This document shows, piece by piece, positions 26,870-36,186 of a DNA stretch of 64,000 nt. Source of the stretch: Thermoanaerobacter ethanolicus JW 200. Its GTDB lineage: Bacteria > Bacillota > Thermoanaerobacteria > Thermoanaerobacterales > Thermoanaerobacteraceae. Location of the stretch: positions 1,611,001 through 1,675,000 of the forward strand of contig NZ_CP033580.1 in the NCBI RefSeq assembly GCF_003722315.1, written 5' to 3'. How positions within the stretch are numbered: the stretch's first letter is position 1; every line of letters starts with the position of its first letter. Position numbers and translations under genes: made by a program. The notes beneath the pieces are model-generated. The model was not told the DNA's origin. It was given only the letters and a program-made list of their open reading frames with translations, and did not search any database.

Positions 26870-27310
26870 ATGAAACTAGGGTATATAGACAATTTAGAAA
26901 TGTTTTTACGAGAGATAAACCACATATTAAATTTATATACTCGAAGCTATCTCAACGAAAAAAATATAACAATGGCGAGGTTTTGGGTTATGAATAAGTT
27001 GTCGGCTGACAACCCAATAACCATGAAAGAATTGCAAAGAAGGTTGCTGCTGGCTCCTGGCACTCTGACAGGGCTTGTTGACAATCTTGTAAGTGATGGG
27101 CTCGTTGAAAGATGGCGAGATGAAACTGACAGAAGGCTTGTTTATCTTAAATTAACCCAAGCAGGTGATAAACTATTAAAAGAGATCTTACAATATCGTA
27201 CATCAATACTCGCAAATATTTTGAAAAAAATTGATGGACTTGACGTAGAACGTCTAAACAGGGATTTGAGGTTAATTTGGAATCAATTGAAAGAATGTGA
27301 GACTTGCTAA
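26870..27310 (+). CDS. MarR family transcriptional regulator
   Basis: 146 residues; ATG at 26870 after AGGGAGGC. It has the winged-helix core: MARFWVMNKLSADNPITMKE, LLLAPGTLTGLVDNLVSDGL and the wing ERWRDETDRRLVYLKLTQAG (Asp-Arg-Arg of the MarR wing). MarR proteins are dimeric repressors released by small phenolic or drug-like ligands. The broken ABC gene and the DHA2 efflux pump follow in the same direction, so it likely controls efflux. Confidence 0.85.
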   Translation: MKLGYIDNLEMFLREINHILNLYTRSYLNEKNITMARFWVMNKLSADNPITMKELQRRLLLAPGTLTGLVDNLVSDGLVERWRDETDRRLVYLKLTQAGDKLLKEILQYRTSILANILKKIDGLDVERLNRDLRLIWNQLKECETC

Positions 27311-27336
27311 ATTTTAATTTGGAAGCAGGTGTTTAT

Positions 27337-27843
27337 ATGCCTTTTTCTGTTGAAGTTAAAAATCTAAGGAAGCTTTTTGGAAAGTATGAAGCAGTTGCAG
27401 GTATAAGTTTTACCATAAACGAAGGAGAAGTTTTTGGTTTATTGGGACCTAATGGAGCAGGAAAAACAACTACAATTCGTATGATAACTACGCTTTTGCC
27501 TCCGACATCAGGCGAAATCAAAATAGAGGGAATAAATGTTATAAAAAATGGAGGTTATATTCGAAATTTAATAGGATATGTACCGCAAGCCTTATCAGCC
27601 GATTCAACTTTAACAGGGTATGAAAATCTTCTAATTGTTGCAAAATTATTGCGCTTACCTAAAAAAGAGAGAGAAGAAAGGATTAATCATATTCTTGACA
27701 TATTAAATTTAAGTGAAGCAGCAAACAGGATTGTCAAAGAGTACTCTGGTGGTATGGTTAGGAAACTGGAAATCGGCCAGGCATTAATACATAAATCCTC
27801 TGAGTTATATTGTAGAACTTTTAAGAGGATATTTATTAAATAG
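27337..27843 (+). pseudogene. ABC transporter ATPase, truncated by internal deletion
   Basis: The ABC domain starts normally after an ATG at 27337: GEVFGLLGPNGAGKTTTIRM (Walker A), a Q-loop in IGYVPQALSADSTLTGYENL and the signature YSGGMVRKLEIGQALI. Right after QALIH the sequence changes to KSSELYCRTFKRIFIK, so Walker B, the D-loop and the switch His are missing. The altered tail is an out-of-frame reading of the permease gene described next. It cannot be a working ATPase. Confidence 0.8.
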
Positions 27844-27943
27844 TCCTATACCAAATGCAGGCTTGGATTGGCTAATAATAATATTCATAACTGTTATTTT
27901 GCAATTGTGTGCCGCATTATTATATCCAAGAATCGTTGTATGA
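27795..27943 (+). pseudogene. ABC-2 permease, C-terminal remnant
   Basis: Shifted by one frame from the ATPase tail, the DNA reads PLSYIVELLRGYLLNSPIPN, then AGLDWLIIIFITVILQLCAA and LLYPRIVV to a TGA at 27941-27943. This is the last helix of a DrrB-type ABC-2 permease. A deletion removed the end of the ATPase gene and most of the permease gene and joined the ends near 27797. Confidence 0.7.
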
Positions 27944-27958
27944 AAGGAGATGCATACT

Positions 27959-29407
27959 GTGAAAAAATTGGAATACAAATGGATTGCACTTTCATGCACT
28001 ACAATAGGTGCTCTTTTTTCTGTTCTTAATGGAAGTATGCTTTTAATTGCTTTGCCTGATATTATGAAAGCTTTACATGCTGATATGACTATAATCATGT
28101 GGGTTGTCATGAGTTACATGCTTTCTATTACAATACTTGTACCGACAATAGGGAGAATTGCAGATATGATTGGAAGAAAGAAATTATATGTTACAGGTTT
28201 TGCGATATTTACTCTCAGTTCTTTACTATCTGGAATGTCAAATTCGGGTATTCAATTGCTTTTGTTTAGAATTATTCAATCTATTGGTGGCGCCTTAATG
28301 ATGGCTAATAGTACAGTGATTGTAACAGACGCTTTTCCTAAAAACGAATTAGGGAAAGCTTTAGGTATAAACAGCATGGTTATAAGCATTGCAAATGTCA
28401 TAGGACCTATTTTAGGAGGATTTTTGCTTAAATTTGGCTGGAGAAGCATCTTCTACATCAATGTGCCATTTGGGATTATTGGCACGCTGTGGGCAGCACT
28501 ACAACTTAGGGAAGTAGAGGCTCTTCCTGAGCATCAAAAATTTGATTATGCTGGTACTTTAGTATTTACCGTTGCTATGATAATACTTTTAATTGCCCTG
28601 TCTTTTGGAGGATTTGCAGGATGGGGGAATCCACACATTATTACTCTCTTTGTTGTCTCAATAGCCTTGTTTGTTTTATTCGTTTATATTGAAAATACCG
28701 TAGACCAGCCAATGCTTGATTTAAATCTTTTTAAAACGAGAATATTAGCTTTTGCCTATACGAGTAATCTTCTAAACGGAATAGCAAGAGGAGCCGTTAC
28801 TTTTCTTTTGATTTTTTATTTGCAGGGTATTAAAGCAATGGATCCATTGACTGCAGGTATTTTATTGACACCATTTGCTCTTGCAATGATGGTAGTTTCT
28901 CCAATTAGCGGTTGGCTATCTGATAGGTATGGGTCACGAGAGTTAAGTAGTATAGGGCTACTTATATCTGCAGTAGGACTTGTAGGTTTTATGGGAATAA
29001 ATGCTACAACGTCAATTACAAAGTTAATACTGTGGATGGCTATAATGGGTTTTGGCTCCGGACTATTTATATCTCCTAATACCAATGCTATAATGAGTAA
29101 TGTTCCGGTCGACAAAAGAGGAATAGCGGCAGGAGTAAGGACAATGATGAACAATGCCGGAACAGTAATAAGTATAGCTTTGGCTATGGGAATAATTTCT
29201 TCAAGCATAGATCCGCAAGCAATGCAAGCACTTTTTGTAGGAACCCAAGTTGGGGCAAAAGGGATAGCAGTTGCTCAATTTATTAAGGGCTTAAGGTCTA
29301 CTTTTGGGATATCTTTTGCAATAAGCTTGGTTGCAGCTTTTATATCCTATCTAAGAGGACCACAGCCCAAATGGGAATCAGAATATAGTGCTAATAAAAG
29401 AATGTAA
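27959..29407 (+). CDS. DHA2-family MFS drug efflux transporter (EmrB/QacA type)
   Basis: 482 residues from a GTG at 27959, 9 nt after AAAGGAG; the ATG at 27950 sits too close to that site. About fourteen membrane helices. Motifs: LDxxxxN-like positions replaced by SVLNGSMLLIALPDIMKALH, motif A GRIADMIGRKKLYVTGFAIF, and GWRSIFYINVPFGIIG (family signature). It should export hydrophobic drugs or metabolites by proton antiport. It lies directly behind the MarR gene and the dead ABC genes and may have become the sole functional pump of this unit. Confidence 0.85.
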   Translation: MKKLEYKWIALSCTTIGALFSVLNGSMLLIALPDIMKALHADMTIIMWVVMSYMLSITILVPTIGRIADMIGRKKLYVTGFAIFTLSSLLSGMSNSGIQLLLFRIIQSIGGALMMANSTVIVTDAFPKNELGKALGINSMVISIANVIGPILGGFLLKFGWRSIFYINVPFGIIGTLWAALQLREVEALPEHQKFDYAGTLVFTVAMIILLIALSFGGFAGWGNPHIITLFVVSIALFVLFVYIENTVDQPMLDLNLFKTRILAFAYTSNLLNGIARGAVTFLLIFYLQGIKAMDPLTAGILLTPFALAMMVVSPISGWLSDRYGSRELSSIGLLISAVGLVGFMGINATTSITKLILWMAIMGFGSGLFISPNTNAIMSNVPVDKRGIAAGVRTMMNNAGTVISIALAMGIISSSIDPQAMQALFVGTQVGAKGIAVAQFIKGLRSTFGISFAISLVAAFISYLRGPQPKWESEYSANKRM

Positions 29408-29491
29408 GTAAGTTAAGATAATAAAAAACACCAGTAGCAGAAAGATGGATTGCAACGCAGAGAGAAAATATTGCTTTTGATAAAATCTAAG

Positions 29492-29520
29492 GAACCCTTT
29501 ACAGCAGAAGGGTTCTTTAC
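29492..29520 (+). terminator. Rho-independent terminator of the efflux gene
   Basis: GAACCCTT (29492-29499) pairs with AAGGGTTC (29508-29515), then TTTACTTTT. Confidence 0.75.
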
Positions 29521-29637
29521 TTTTATAGCATAACAACTAAAACAAAAAAGTAGATAAATGCAATTTCTCAAATTGTTTTATCCTAAGACTAATCATAGTG
29601 CAAAATTATCGTAGGATTTTTAGATGATAAAAAATAA

Positions 29638-29837
29638 GAGACAACCCCTGTGATAAAATAGATTGTGGAAAACCAAAAAACATGAAAGGGGTGTCTCTTG
29701 TGAAAAAAATTAAGTTTGAAGATATTATACTACAAAATGCAACTACTTACATCAATAATGTGAGGGAAATTTTTAAAAAGTTATTAGATATAAATTGCAA
29801 TAGGTCAAGTTCAAATTTTTGTATAAAATCCCTCTAG
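29638..29837 (+). mobile_element. 5' end of an IS element, possibly ISLre2-like
   Basis: GAGACAACCCCT (29638-29649) faces AGGGGTGTCTC (29687-29697) around a 37-nt loop. A GTG at 29700 then opens a 45-codon frame: VKKIKFEDIILQNATTYINN, then REIFKKLLDIN, stop at 29835. The N-terminus resembles UPF0236 (ISLre2) transposases, which is tentative. The reading runs into the IS256 end at about 29806, so the element is cut. Confidence 0.35.
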
Positions 29838-30430
29838 TTAGAATTTGTTCCTTCTTTTCTTTATCACCATCGTTCAATTCATCGTACCCCCTCCGACCCT
29901 TGGTGTCAAGGACGGACGAAAGCCTGGCGATAGCGTATCCTTGACACCAAGGGTCTACAGCAGTTACTAAAAACTGCTGGTGGTGATAAAGGTCATTTTA
30001 TTGGAATAACCTTGTCCTTCGATTTTGTTGAAACTTTTTTTGCTACTCAAAATACTCAGTCGTGTCCAAATACTCTCTTCCTGAGGCCCATTTTTCATCT
30101 TGTTCCATTAATGAGGCTCCAATTAGGCAAATAGAAGATTCTCGACTGGGAAATATCCTTATTACTCTTTCACATCAACGAATTTCTTCATTTAACCGTT
30201 CTAACATATTAGTAGTACGAAGCCTTCTCCGATAAGGTTCAGGAAGTTCTAAGACCGCTATCGCATCTTTAAACCCCTCTTCTAAAACTTGTATTGCCTT
30301 AGTTACTTTATTTCAATTTCGTCCACACTACTTTATTAAAGCATAATAGTGCGGCAAAAAGGTGAATATCCTTAAGGCATTAGGAATATAGGGAAAAACC
30401 AGGTCACAACATAGAGAAGCCGCTAATGTA
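29806..30430 (-). pseudogene. IS256-family element remnant, C-terminal transposase and end
   Basis: On the minus strand a broken reading near 30300-30050 gives AIAVLELPEPYRRRLRTTNM, LERLNEEIR, a stop, then CERVIRIFPSRESS and LMEQDEKWASGREYL. This is the conserved end of IS256 (Mutator) transposases (RTTNMLERLNEEIRRRERV...IFP). Its downstream end carries a 16-bp perfect hairpin (29897-29912 with 29938-29953, CCCTTGGTGTCAAGGA) and the terminal stretch near 29806. The same end, with small changes, is at 40813-40965 in the opposite orientation. Several stops; inactive. Confidence 0.75.
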
Positions 30431-30434
30431 ATAA

Positions 30435-31646
30435 TTATAATTGCAATGAACTTGACTCTTTTAGACCCACTTTTAAGATTGTATGATTAAAAGTTAAATA
30501 ACGAATAGGAGTTTCTTGATAAAAAACTACAGGCTTTTCCAGAAAATTATGCTTTTTATTAATAAGGTGTAAATTTTTTAATAAATTTTTTTTGTTTTCA
30601 TATAGTTCTTCTTGTTTGCAGATGGTAAGAGATGTTAAAACCGCTGGAGCTGTAAGAAAACCGATATAACGGAGTAATTTTGAAAAAGCAAGCTGATAAA
30701 ATCGGTATGGATAAGAATCAGAAAAATAGTAACTGGAAAAATTAAAAATAGGAATTATGCCATGCACATTTTCAGGAAGGTGGTATTTAAGGCTGGCAAG
30801 TAAAGGTTGCACTGACGAGGCGCTAATGAAACTAAAAGGTGGAGATAATTCGCTGACTTCTAAAGAATTTTTCACTTGAAAAAGTTTAAATGTAGAACCG
30901 ACTTTAAAAAGAGCTAAAGAATAACGGTAACCAAATAAAACGGCAGCACCTCGGGCTATTTGTAACAAAGGAGCAAATTCGTAAATTTTACCGCAAGTTT
31001 GTGGTAAAAAATCTTCGGTTAAGCAGACGGCTTCGTTTTCAACCCAATATATTCCTGGGGAGTAAGGAGCAAAAAAATCTCTAAGTTGCTTAATATAAGG
31101 ATATACTGTAACCATAAAATTATTAGCTATTAGCAAAGCTTTTTCTCGTTCATAAAAGCCAAGCTGGGGATAATCCTGAGATTTTAAGATTGTTGCCGAA
31201 GTAAGTTTTTTAAGTATACGAATAGCTTTGTCTTCTTTTTCAGGGTAGACTAGACCAAAAGGCGCAATGATGGAGATTACATTGGCTTTTTTAATCCGCT
31301 CTTTATTTTCTTCTAATTTTTGTAAAAGTTTTTCTGGGGTTACTTGAAAGATTGTTACTAGTTTTTGTAAATTTTGGGATTTGGTAAAAAAAGCACTAAA
31401 TTGCTCTGGTACTAGGCGAAGATGAAAGATTGGCTTAATATCACTTTTTGCTGAAGAAGAAAGAGGTGGAGTAAAATAGACTTTAATTACATCTTTTCTA
31501 GATAAACCTAGTATGGAAAGGCAGTGCTCTAATTCATCTAAAAAAGTCTGCCAAGAAAATTTTCCTTCATAAAGAAGGTACTTACCTGAGCCAGCGATAA
31601 GAGTTCCAGATTGACCATTCAAAAAAATTCCAAGTGCAAGTTTCAA
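30435..31646 (-). CDS. Diverged hydantoinase A/oxoprolinase-like protein (predicted non-catalytic)
   Basis: 403 residues. It follows the order of hydantoinase A but key loops are lost. The N-terminal GIDVGGTNTD of the intact paralogue (37307) is GIFLNGQSGT; the second loop LDVGGTTSDIGV is FKVGSTFKLFQV. Shared landmarks are NVISIIAPFGLVYPEKED, the GFYEREKALLIANNF stretch (intact: GLLERENATVLNAAL) and ARGAAVLFG (intact: IRGAAFLSK). It is also about 110 residues shorter. Its start overlaps the stop of the DUF917 gene by four bases, so the two are translationally coupled, downstream of the sigma-54 regulator. A regulatory or chaperone-like role is inference. Confidence 0.65.
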   Translation of the reverse strand: MKLALGIFLNGQSGTLIAGSGKYLLYEGKFSWQTFLDELEHCLSILGLSRKDVIKVYFTPPLSSSAKSDIKPIFHLRLVPEQFSAFFTKSQNLQKLVTIFQVTPEKLLQKLEENKERIKKANVISIIAPFGLVYPEKEDKAIRILKKLTSATILKSQDYPQLGFYEREKALLIANNFMVTVYPYIKQLRDFFAPYSPGIYWVENEAVCLTEDFLPQTCGKIYEFAPLLQIARGAAVLFGYRYSLALFKVGSTFKLFQVKNSLEVSELSPPFSFISASSVQPLLASLKYHLPENVHGIIPIFNFSSYYFSDSYPYRFYQLAFSKLLRYIGFLTAPAVLTSLTICKQEELYENKKNLLKNLHLINKKHNFLEKPVVFYQETPIRYLTFNHTILKVGLKESSSLQL

Positions 31647-32752
31647 GAAAATACCTCCTTTTTATGGTAGTAGTCCCAATATAGCTTTTCCAGTGGCACG
31701 TAAGTAGTTCGGTAGCCAAAACATTGAGGGCCAACGACATCTAGAGCTTTGCTGATTCTGAGTCGAAGCGGTGCTGGAAGGCCCAGAAGTGCCAGCTGTT
31801 GTCCTTCATAAATTTCGTTGTTGTTTACTGGTTTAAGTTTATTTAAATCAATTGCAGAAATTAAATCAGGCACGCTAGCAACCATATTACCGTTTTTAAA
31901 AGCGAGCAGGTTTTCATATTGAAAAAGAAGTTGTAATTTTTCACCTTTTGGCGAAATTAATGTTGCAGCTTTCCATTTAGTAATTTCATATGTGGAGATG
32001 CTTGTTACGGTACCTTGGAAAATTTCCACTACTGGCCCGTAGAAAGAGTTAGAAGTTACTTCTAAAAGCAAGCTAAACAATTCACGATAATTATCAGCTT
32101 GTAGAAAGCATTCACCTATTTCTCGAGCAAAAGTTAACGTGCCTGGAAGAAGAACTCTTTTTAGCACAGAACCAGGATAAGGAAAACCAGCAAAATAACC
32201 TACTCCTCCCTGCTGGGAAATAATCTGGCGAGTATTCAATTCTAAAAGGAAGGTATCTTGCTTATCAAGAAACGAATGCAAATTATAGTTGCTGTCAATT
32301 AACACTAAAGGAGTAGCAGTTAAATTTTCAAGATGATAGGTGGTCATTTGCAATTCGGGAAAAGCTCGCCCCATAGCATCGCCATCAGTAACTGGTAAGC
32401 CTGTTTGAAGCGCAGTTAAGAGTGGGTAAAAAATATTAACCCCTGCTCCTTCAACGATTGAGATCCCCTTAAACTTAGCACCAGTATATTTTTCTAACTC
32501 CTCAATAATAATACGTGCTTCCATTCCCGAAGGTAGGCTTTCTTCACTTAATTCCGGTGAGCCTAGAAGACCTACGCCGCAAAAAAAATTGTTTTCTGGC
32601 AATTCATCAAGGGTTAGTAATGGAATAGCACGGTTTTGTAAAACTTTATGAAGCTCAGATGCTAAAAGATAGCTTTTCCCGCCACCACCCGAACCGAGGA
32701 AGATACTGCCATACCAAAGTGGTTCAATCCAATCAATGGTAATTTCTTGCAT
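31643..32752 (-). CDS. DUF917 family protein (regulator-linked copy)
   Basis: 369 residues. The DUF917 pattern is clear: GSIFLGSGGGGKSYLLASEL, SIVEGAGVNIFYPLLTALQ, LPVTDGDAMGRAFPELQMTT and SVPDLISAIDLN. DUF917 domains pair with hydantoinase A-like domains in ATP-dependent or related hydrolases (now linked to thiohydantoin desulfurases). The catalytic-looking glycine-rich and DGDAMGRAFPE regions are kept. It lies 8 bp after the regulator and is coupled to a degenerate HyuA partner. The paralogue at 36187 shares the same landmarks but is clearly divergent. Confidence 0.8.
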   Translation of the reverse strand: MQEITIDWIEPLWYGSIFLGSGGGGKSYLLASELHKVLQNRAIPLLTLDELPENNFFCGVGLLGSPELSEESLPSGMEARIIIEELEKYTGAKFKGISIVEGAGVNIFYPLLTALQTGLPVTDGDAMGRAFPELQMTTYHLENLTATPLVLIDSNYNLHSFLDKQDTFLLELNTRQIISQQGGVGYFAGFPYPGSVLKRVLLPGTLTFAREIGECFLQADNYRELFSLLLEVTSNSFYGPVVEIFQGTVTSISTYEITKWKAATLISPKGEKLQLLFQYENLLAFKNGNMVASVPDLISAIDLNKLKPVNNNEIYEGQQLALLGLPAPLRLRISKALDVVGPQCFGYRTTYVPLEKLYWDYYHKKEVFS

Positions 32753-32760
32753 AGTTACAC

Positions 32761-34341
32761 CTACCTTAGATGGTATTTTCTAAGCCAACGATAGAGAGTT
32801 GCCAGACTAATGCCTAACTCTTGAGCAATTAACTTTTTGGACTGGGTAGAATTACCGTATTTAGCTAATAGAATTTCTAACTGATCTTTTAATTGATCGA
32901 CCTGGATAATTGGATGGGTGGTTTTAACTTCACCAAACTGGGATTTACTAGAGGAAAAACCGTTTTGTAAGTACTTTGGTAGATAATGCGGAGTAATTTT
33001 ATCACCTTTACAAATAGAGACGGCGTAAGTAACTACGTTTTTTAATTCTCGTATATTTCCTGGCCAATTATAATTCTGAAGTATTTGAATAGCTTCGGGG
33101 CTAAAGACTTTAAATGGCTTATCTTGTTCAAGACAAACATTTTTTAAATAAAAATCCAAAAGCAGAGGTATATCATCTCGACGCTCACGTAGTGGTGGTA
33201 TGAAAACTGGAAAAACATTTAAGCGGAAGAATAGGTCTTCTCTGAAGAGTTTAGCATCAATTAATTCTTTTAAATCTTTATTAGTTGCCGCAATAATTCT
33301 TACATCAATTGGACGGGAAACAGTAGCTCCAATTCTTTCTACTTGTCGGTTCTCCAAAACCCGTAAAAGTTTTGCTTGTAATTGGATGGGCATGTCACCA
33401 ATTTCATCAAGAAAAATTGTTCCACCATTAGCAAGTTCAAATTTACCAGGCTTGCCGCCACGACGAGCACCTGTAAATGAGCCGTCTTCGTAGCCGAAAA
33501 GTTCGCTTTCAAGAAGGTTATCGGGAATTGCAGCACAGTTTATTGCAATAAAAGGATGGTTTTTCCGAGGACTTAAGTAGTGAATATAGCGGGCAAAGAG
33601 TTCTTTACCAGTGCCACTTTCACCTTGAAGTAGTACTGTGCTGTCGGTTACTGCGATTTGTCGTACAAGGTCTTTTATTTCTAAAAAACGAGGGTTTTTA
33701 CCTGGAATAGTAAAAAAAGAATCGTCGTGAAAAAGGAATTTGTTTTCTTCCTGCTTGGTTGGTTCTGTTTTCCAGACTATCGAACCCGTTGTTATTCCAT
33801 CTTTTGTAAAAATACGATAATAAAAGTTTCCCCATCTGGTTTTTATAAAACCTTCTGGCTCACCTGTCTGACTTACCTTTTCCCAAAGGGTAAAGGTAGA
33901 AAGTTGGATAGGCGAATGAGTTTGACTTAAAATTAGTTGTCCTTTATTGTCAAAAAGGAAAAACTCTATATTAAATTGATTTGCCAAAAATTGCAATGCT
34001 TCCGCGATTAACAAATTATCGGATTTTTGTTCAGGAATATATAACATTTCCAATACAGTCAAAAGAAATTTAACAAGGAATGCGGGTGTTAGCTTTAAAT
34101 CTCTATCAATGTTTTTAGGCAATGCAACCACAAAAATATCTTCTTCTAGTTTAAAGGAAAGTATTAGCTCATAAGGGCAAGCAGTGCCTTCCGGGCAAGT
34201 GGGCGTACAGGGTGGTGCCCAAACACGATAGCCTGTTTTCGGAAGTGAAATAAATGAGAAACATTTTTCCGGAAGATTGGTCATAACGCCAAAAGTTTCT
34301 TTAAGAGAATCAATAAAAGAATCAATAAAAGCTTTTCTCAT
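32761..34341 (-). CDS. Sigma-54-dependent enhancer-binding regulator
   Basis: 526 residues from the ATG at 34341 (a GTG at 34356 is possible). The N-terminal 200 residues form a sensory domain, with a Cys-containing PPCTPTCPEGTACPYE stretch near residue 45 and a PAS-like part. The AAA+ domain has GESGTGKELFARYIH (Walker A near residue 240), ELFGYEDGSFTGARRGG (GAFTGA loop as GSFTGA), GGTIFLDEIGDMP (Walker B) and the RIIAATNKDL and FREDLFFRLNVF segments. A Fis-type HTH (IAQELGISLATLYRWLRKY) ends it. It should activate the divergent permease operon, which has a -24/-12 promoter, through the repeats at 34362-34430. Confidence 0.9.
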   Translation of the reverse strand: MRKAFIDSFIDSLKETFGVMTNLPEKCFSFISLPKTGYRVWAPPCTPTCPEGTACPYELILSFKLEEDIFVVALPKNIDRDLKLTPAFLVKFLLTVLEMLYIPEQKSDNLLIAEALQFLANQFNIEFFLFDNKGQLILSQTHSPIQLSTFTLWEKVSQTGEPEGFIKTRWGNFYYRIFTKDGITTGSIVWKTEPTKQEENKFLFHDDSFFTIPGKNPRFLEIKDLVRQIAVTDSTVLLQGESGTGKELFARYIHYLSPRKNHPFIAINCAAIPDNLLESELFGYEDGSFTGARRGGKPGKFELANGGTIFLDEIGDMPIQLQAKLLRVLENRQVERIGATVSRPIDVRIIAATNKDLKELIDAKLFREDLFFRLNVFPVFIPPLRERRDDIPLLLDFYLKNVCLEQDKPFKVFSPEAIQILQNYNWPGNIRELKNVVTYAVSICKGDKITPHYLPKYLQNGFSSSKSQFGEVKTTHPIIQVDQLKDQLEILLAKYGNSTQSKKLIAQELGISLATLYRWLRKYHLR

Positions 34342-34361
34342 AAATTTTATCACCACTTAAA

Positions 34362-34430
34362 ATGAGAAATTTTAATAGCCATGAGAAAACATGATAAAAA
34401 ATGAGAAATTTTGAGAATAAATGAGAAAAT
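34362..34430. promoter_or_regulatory. Phased ATGAGAAA array, candidate enhancer (UAS)
   Basis: ATGAGAAA occurs at 34362, 34381, 34401 and 34421. Between them, related ATGATAAAAA (34391) and TTGAGAATAA (34411) fill the intermediate 10-bp steps. The array is just upstream of the regulator gene and about 270-340 bp before the sigma-54 promoter, the usual range for enhancer-binding proteins. Confidence 0.6.
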
Positions 34431-34698
34431 AAAATAAAATATAAAAAATATAAGTTAATTTTTATTATATTTTAATTCAAAAGAAATTCTGCGTCAATAG
34501 TTTTTTCTTAGCTATAAAATTTTTAAACGTTTTAATTTTGCTTACAATTGGCATTTTAAGATTAAGAAAATTTTTTTAACACATCTCACTTTTTTTTTTT
34601 TTACCTTTCAAAATGGAATTCTACTTATTATCAAGAACTTTCCCATCGTATAACTTTACACATCCTTAGTTAAAATCATAAAAGTTTGGCGAAGAAAT

Positions 34699-34714
34699 TG
34701 GCATGATTTTTGCT
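34699..34714 (+). promoter_or_regulatory. Sigma-54 (-24/-12) promoter of the permease-hydantoinase operon
   Basis: TGGCAT (34699-34704), five bases, then TTGCT (34710-34714), closely matching TGGCAC-N5-TTGCW. It lies 70 bp before the permease start codon and is the obvious target of the divergent regulator. Confidence 0.8.
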
Positions 34715-34783
34715 AAACTATTGCTTCACAGAATTAACTTTTTAAACTTTAAAAAATTAACTTTTTAAAGAGGAGGAGCCAAA

Positions 34784-36103
34784 ATGGCTTTTAAGACTGC
34801 TGATGACTATTCTTTAAGTCGTGTTCCATTAAATGCACGACGTCCTATGTGGGAGGTTTTCATGATTCGTTTTGGCAGTGTGGTTTGTTTGCCTTTACTT
34901 ATGACTGGTGCCACTATAGGCTATGGCATGACAATGAAAGATGTAATTATTGCTACTTTATTGGGTGTTACAATTATGGAAATTGTCAGTTTTTTAACTG
35001 GAGTAGCTGGAGCTTTAGAAGGAATGTCTACTAGTTTTCTTTCTCGCTGGGCAGGCTTTGGTCAACTAGGTTCGAGTCTTATTGGACTTGTAATTTCAAT
35101 TACGGCTACGGGTTGGTTTGGTATTCAAAATTCTGTTTTTGCTGAGGGACTTTATAGTGCTTTTAGGGGTAAGGTTAATATTCAGTTATTAATGCTTATA
35201 AGTGGTATTGCAATTACATTAATTGTAGTTTATGGTTATAAAATGCTTAGCTATACAGCAAATATTGCTGTTCCTGCTTTTATAGCCGGAGTATTGTGGG
35301 CTACATTTAAAATGTTAGGTAACTACAATATGAGCGAAATTCTTTCATCTCCCCCTCCGGGTCCGCATCTTACTATTGGTGTTGCTGCAACTATGATAGC
35401 GGGTGGCTTTATGGTAGGTTCGGTTATAACGCCTGATCTGAGTAGGTTTAACAGAAACGCCAAAGATGTTTTTTGGATGACTTTACTAAGTCTACTTTTA
35501 GGAGAAATATTACTAAACTTTATAGGAGCCACGATGGCACATGCAGCAAGTACAAGCGATGTTGTTAAGATAATGTATAATCTAGGTGGTTGGTTTGCTG
35601 CATTGTTGGTTATTTTTTCAACTATAAAAATTAATGATTTAAATCTTTATGCTGCTTCATTGGGTGTTACTAATTTTTTAGATGCTGCCTTTAATGTAAA
35701 AGTTAACCGGGGAATAGTTACATTGATTATTGGAATAATAGGAACAGCACTTTCTATGATGGGAATATTAGAGAAATTTACAAGTTTTTTGATGATATTA
35801 GGAATTGCAATACCACCTATTGCAGGAATCATGGTTGTTGATTATTTTATCTTAAGGCGTTTCAAAAAAGAACTTGAGGAAAGTCGTGCAGAGGGCAAAT
35901 TACCGGAGATTGTGGAGCATATCAATCCTATTGCATTATTAGCTTGGTTAATTGGAGCTTTAATAGGTTATTATGTTCAGTGGGGTATTCCAGCATTAAA
36001 TTCTTTAGTGGCTGCTGGTTTAGCACACTGGTTAATATCGAAAATGTGGGCTATAACCACAGGCTGTAAAATGATTCGTTTTGTAAAAGGTGAGAATGCA
36101 TGA
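34784..36103 (+). CDS. NCS1-type purine-cytosine/hydantoin permease
   Basis: 439 residues, about twelve membrane helices, strong ribosome site GAGGAGG. Conserved CodB/NCS1 parts: the VCLPLLMTGATIGYGM helix, WFGIQNSVFAEGLYSAF, GGFMVGSVITPDLSRFNR and DLNLYAASLGVTNF. The family imports cytosine, purines, allantoin or hydantoins with Na+ or H+. The neighbours (DUF917, hydantoinase A, hydantoin racemase) favour a hydantoin-like or thiohydantoin-like substrate. First gene behind the sigma-54 promoter. Confidence 0.85.
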   Translation: MAFKTADDYSLSRVPLNARRPMWEVFMIRFGSVVCLPLLMTGATIGYGMTMKDVIIATLLGVTIMEIVSFLTGVAGALEGMSTSFLSRWAGFGQLGSSLIGLVISITATGWFGIQNSVFAEGLYSAFRGKVNIQLLMLISGIAITLIVVYGYKMLSYTANIAVPAFIAGVLWATFKMLGNYNMSEILSSPPPGPHLTIGVAATMIAGGFMVGSVITPDLSRFNRNAKDVFWMTLLSLLLGEILLNFIGATMAHAASTSDVVKIMYNLGGWFAALLVIFSTIKINDLNLYAASLGVTNFLDAAFNVKVNRGIVTLIIGIIGTALSMMGILEKFTSFLMILGIAIPPIAGIMVVDYFILRRFKKELEESRAEGKLPEIVEHINPIALLAWLIGALIGYYVQWGIPALNSLVAAGLAHWLISKMWAITTGCKMIRFVKGENA

Positions 36104-36186
36104 AAAGGATGGTAGTAAAATATAACTTTTTTAGGAAAATTTACAAAAAATCTATTAAAAATGTTTAGAAGGAGGTACAACAAAAA

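Noticed and set aside
29700-29837. A real 45-residue gene
   Set aside because: It opens like a transposase N-terminus and is cut by the IS256 end, so it is an IS fragment.
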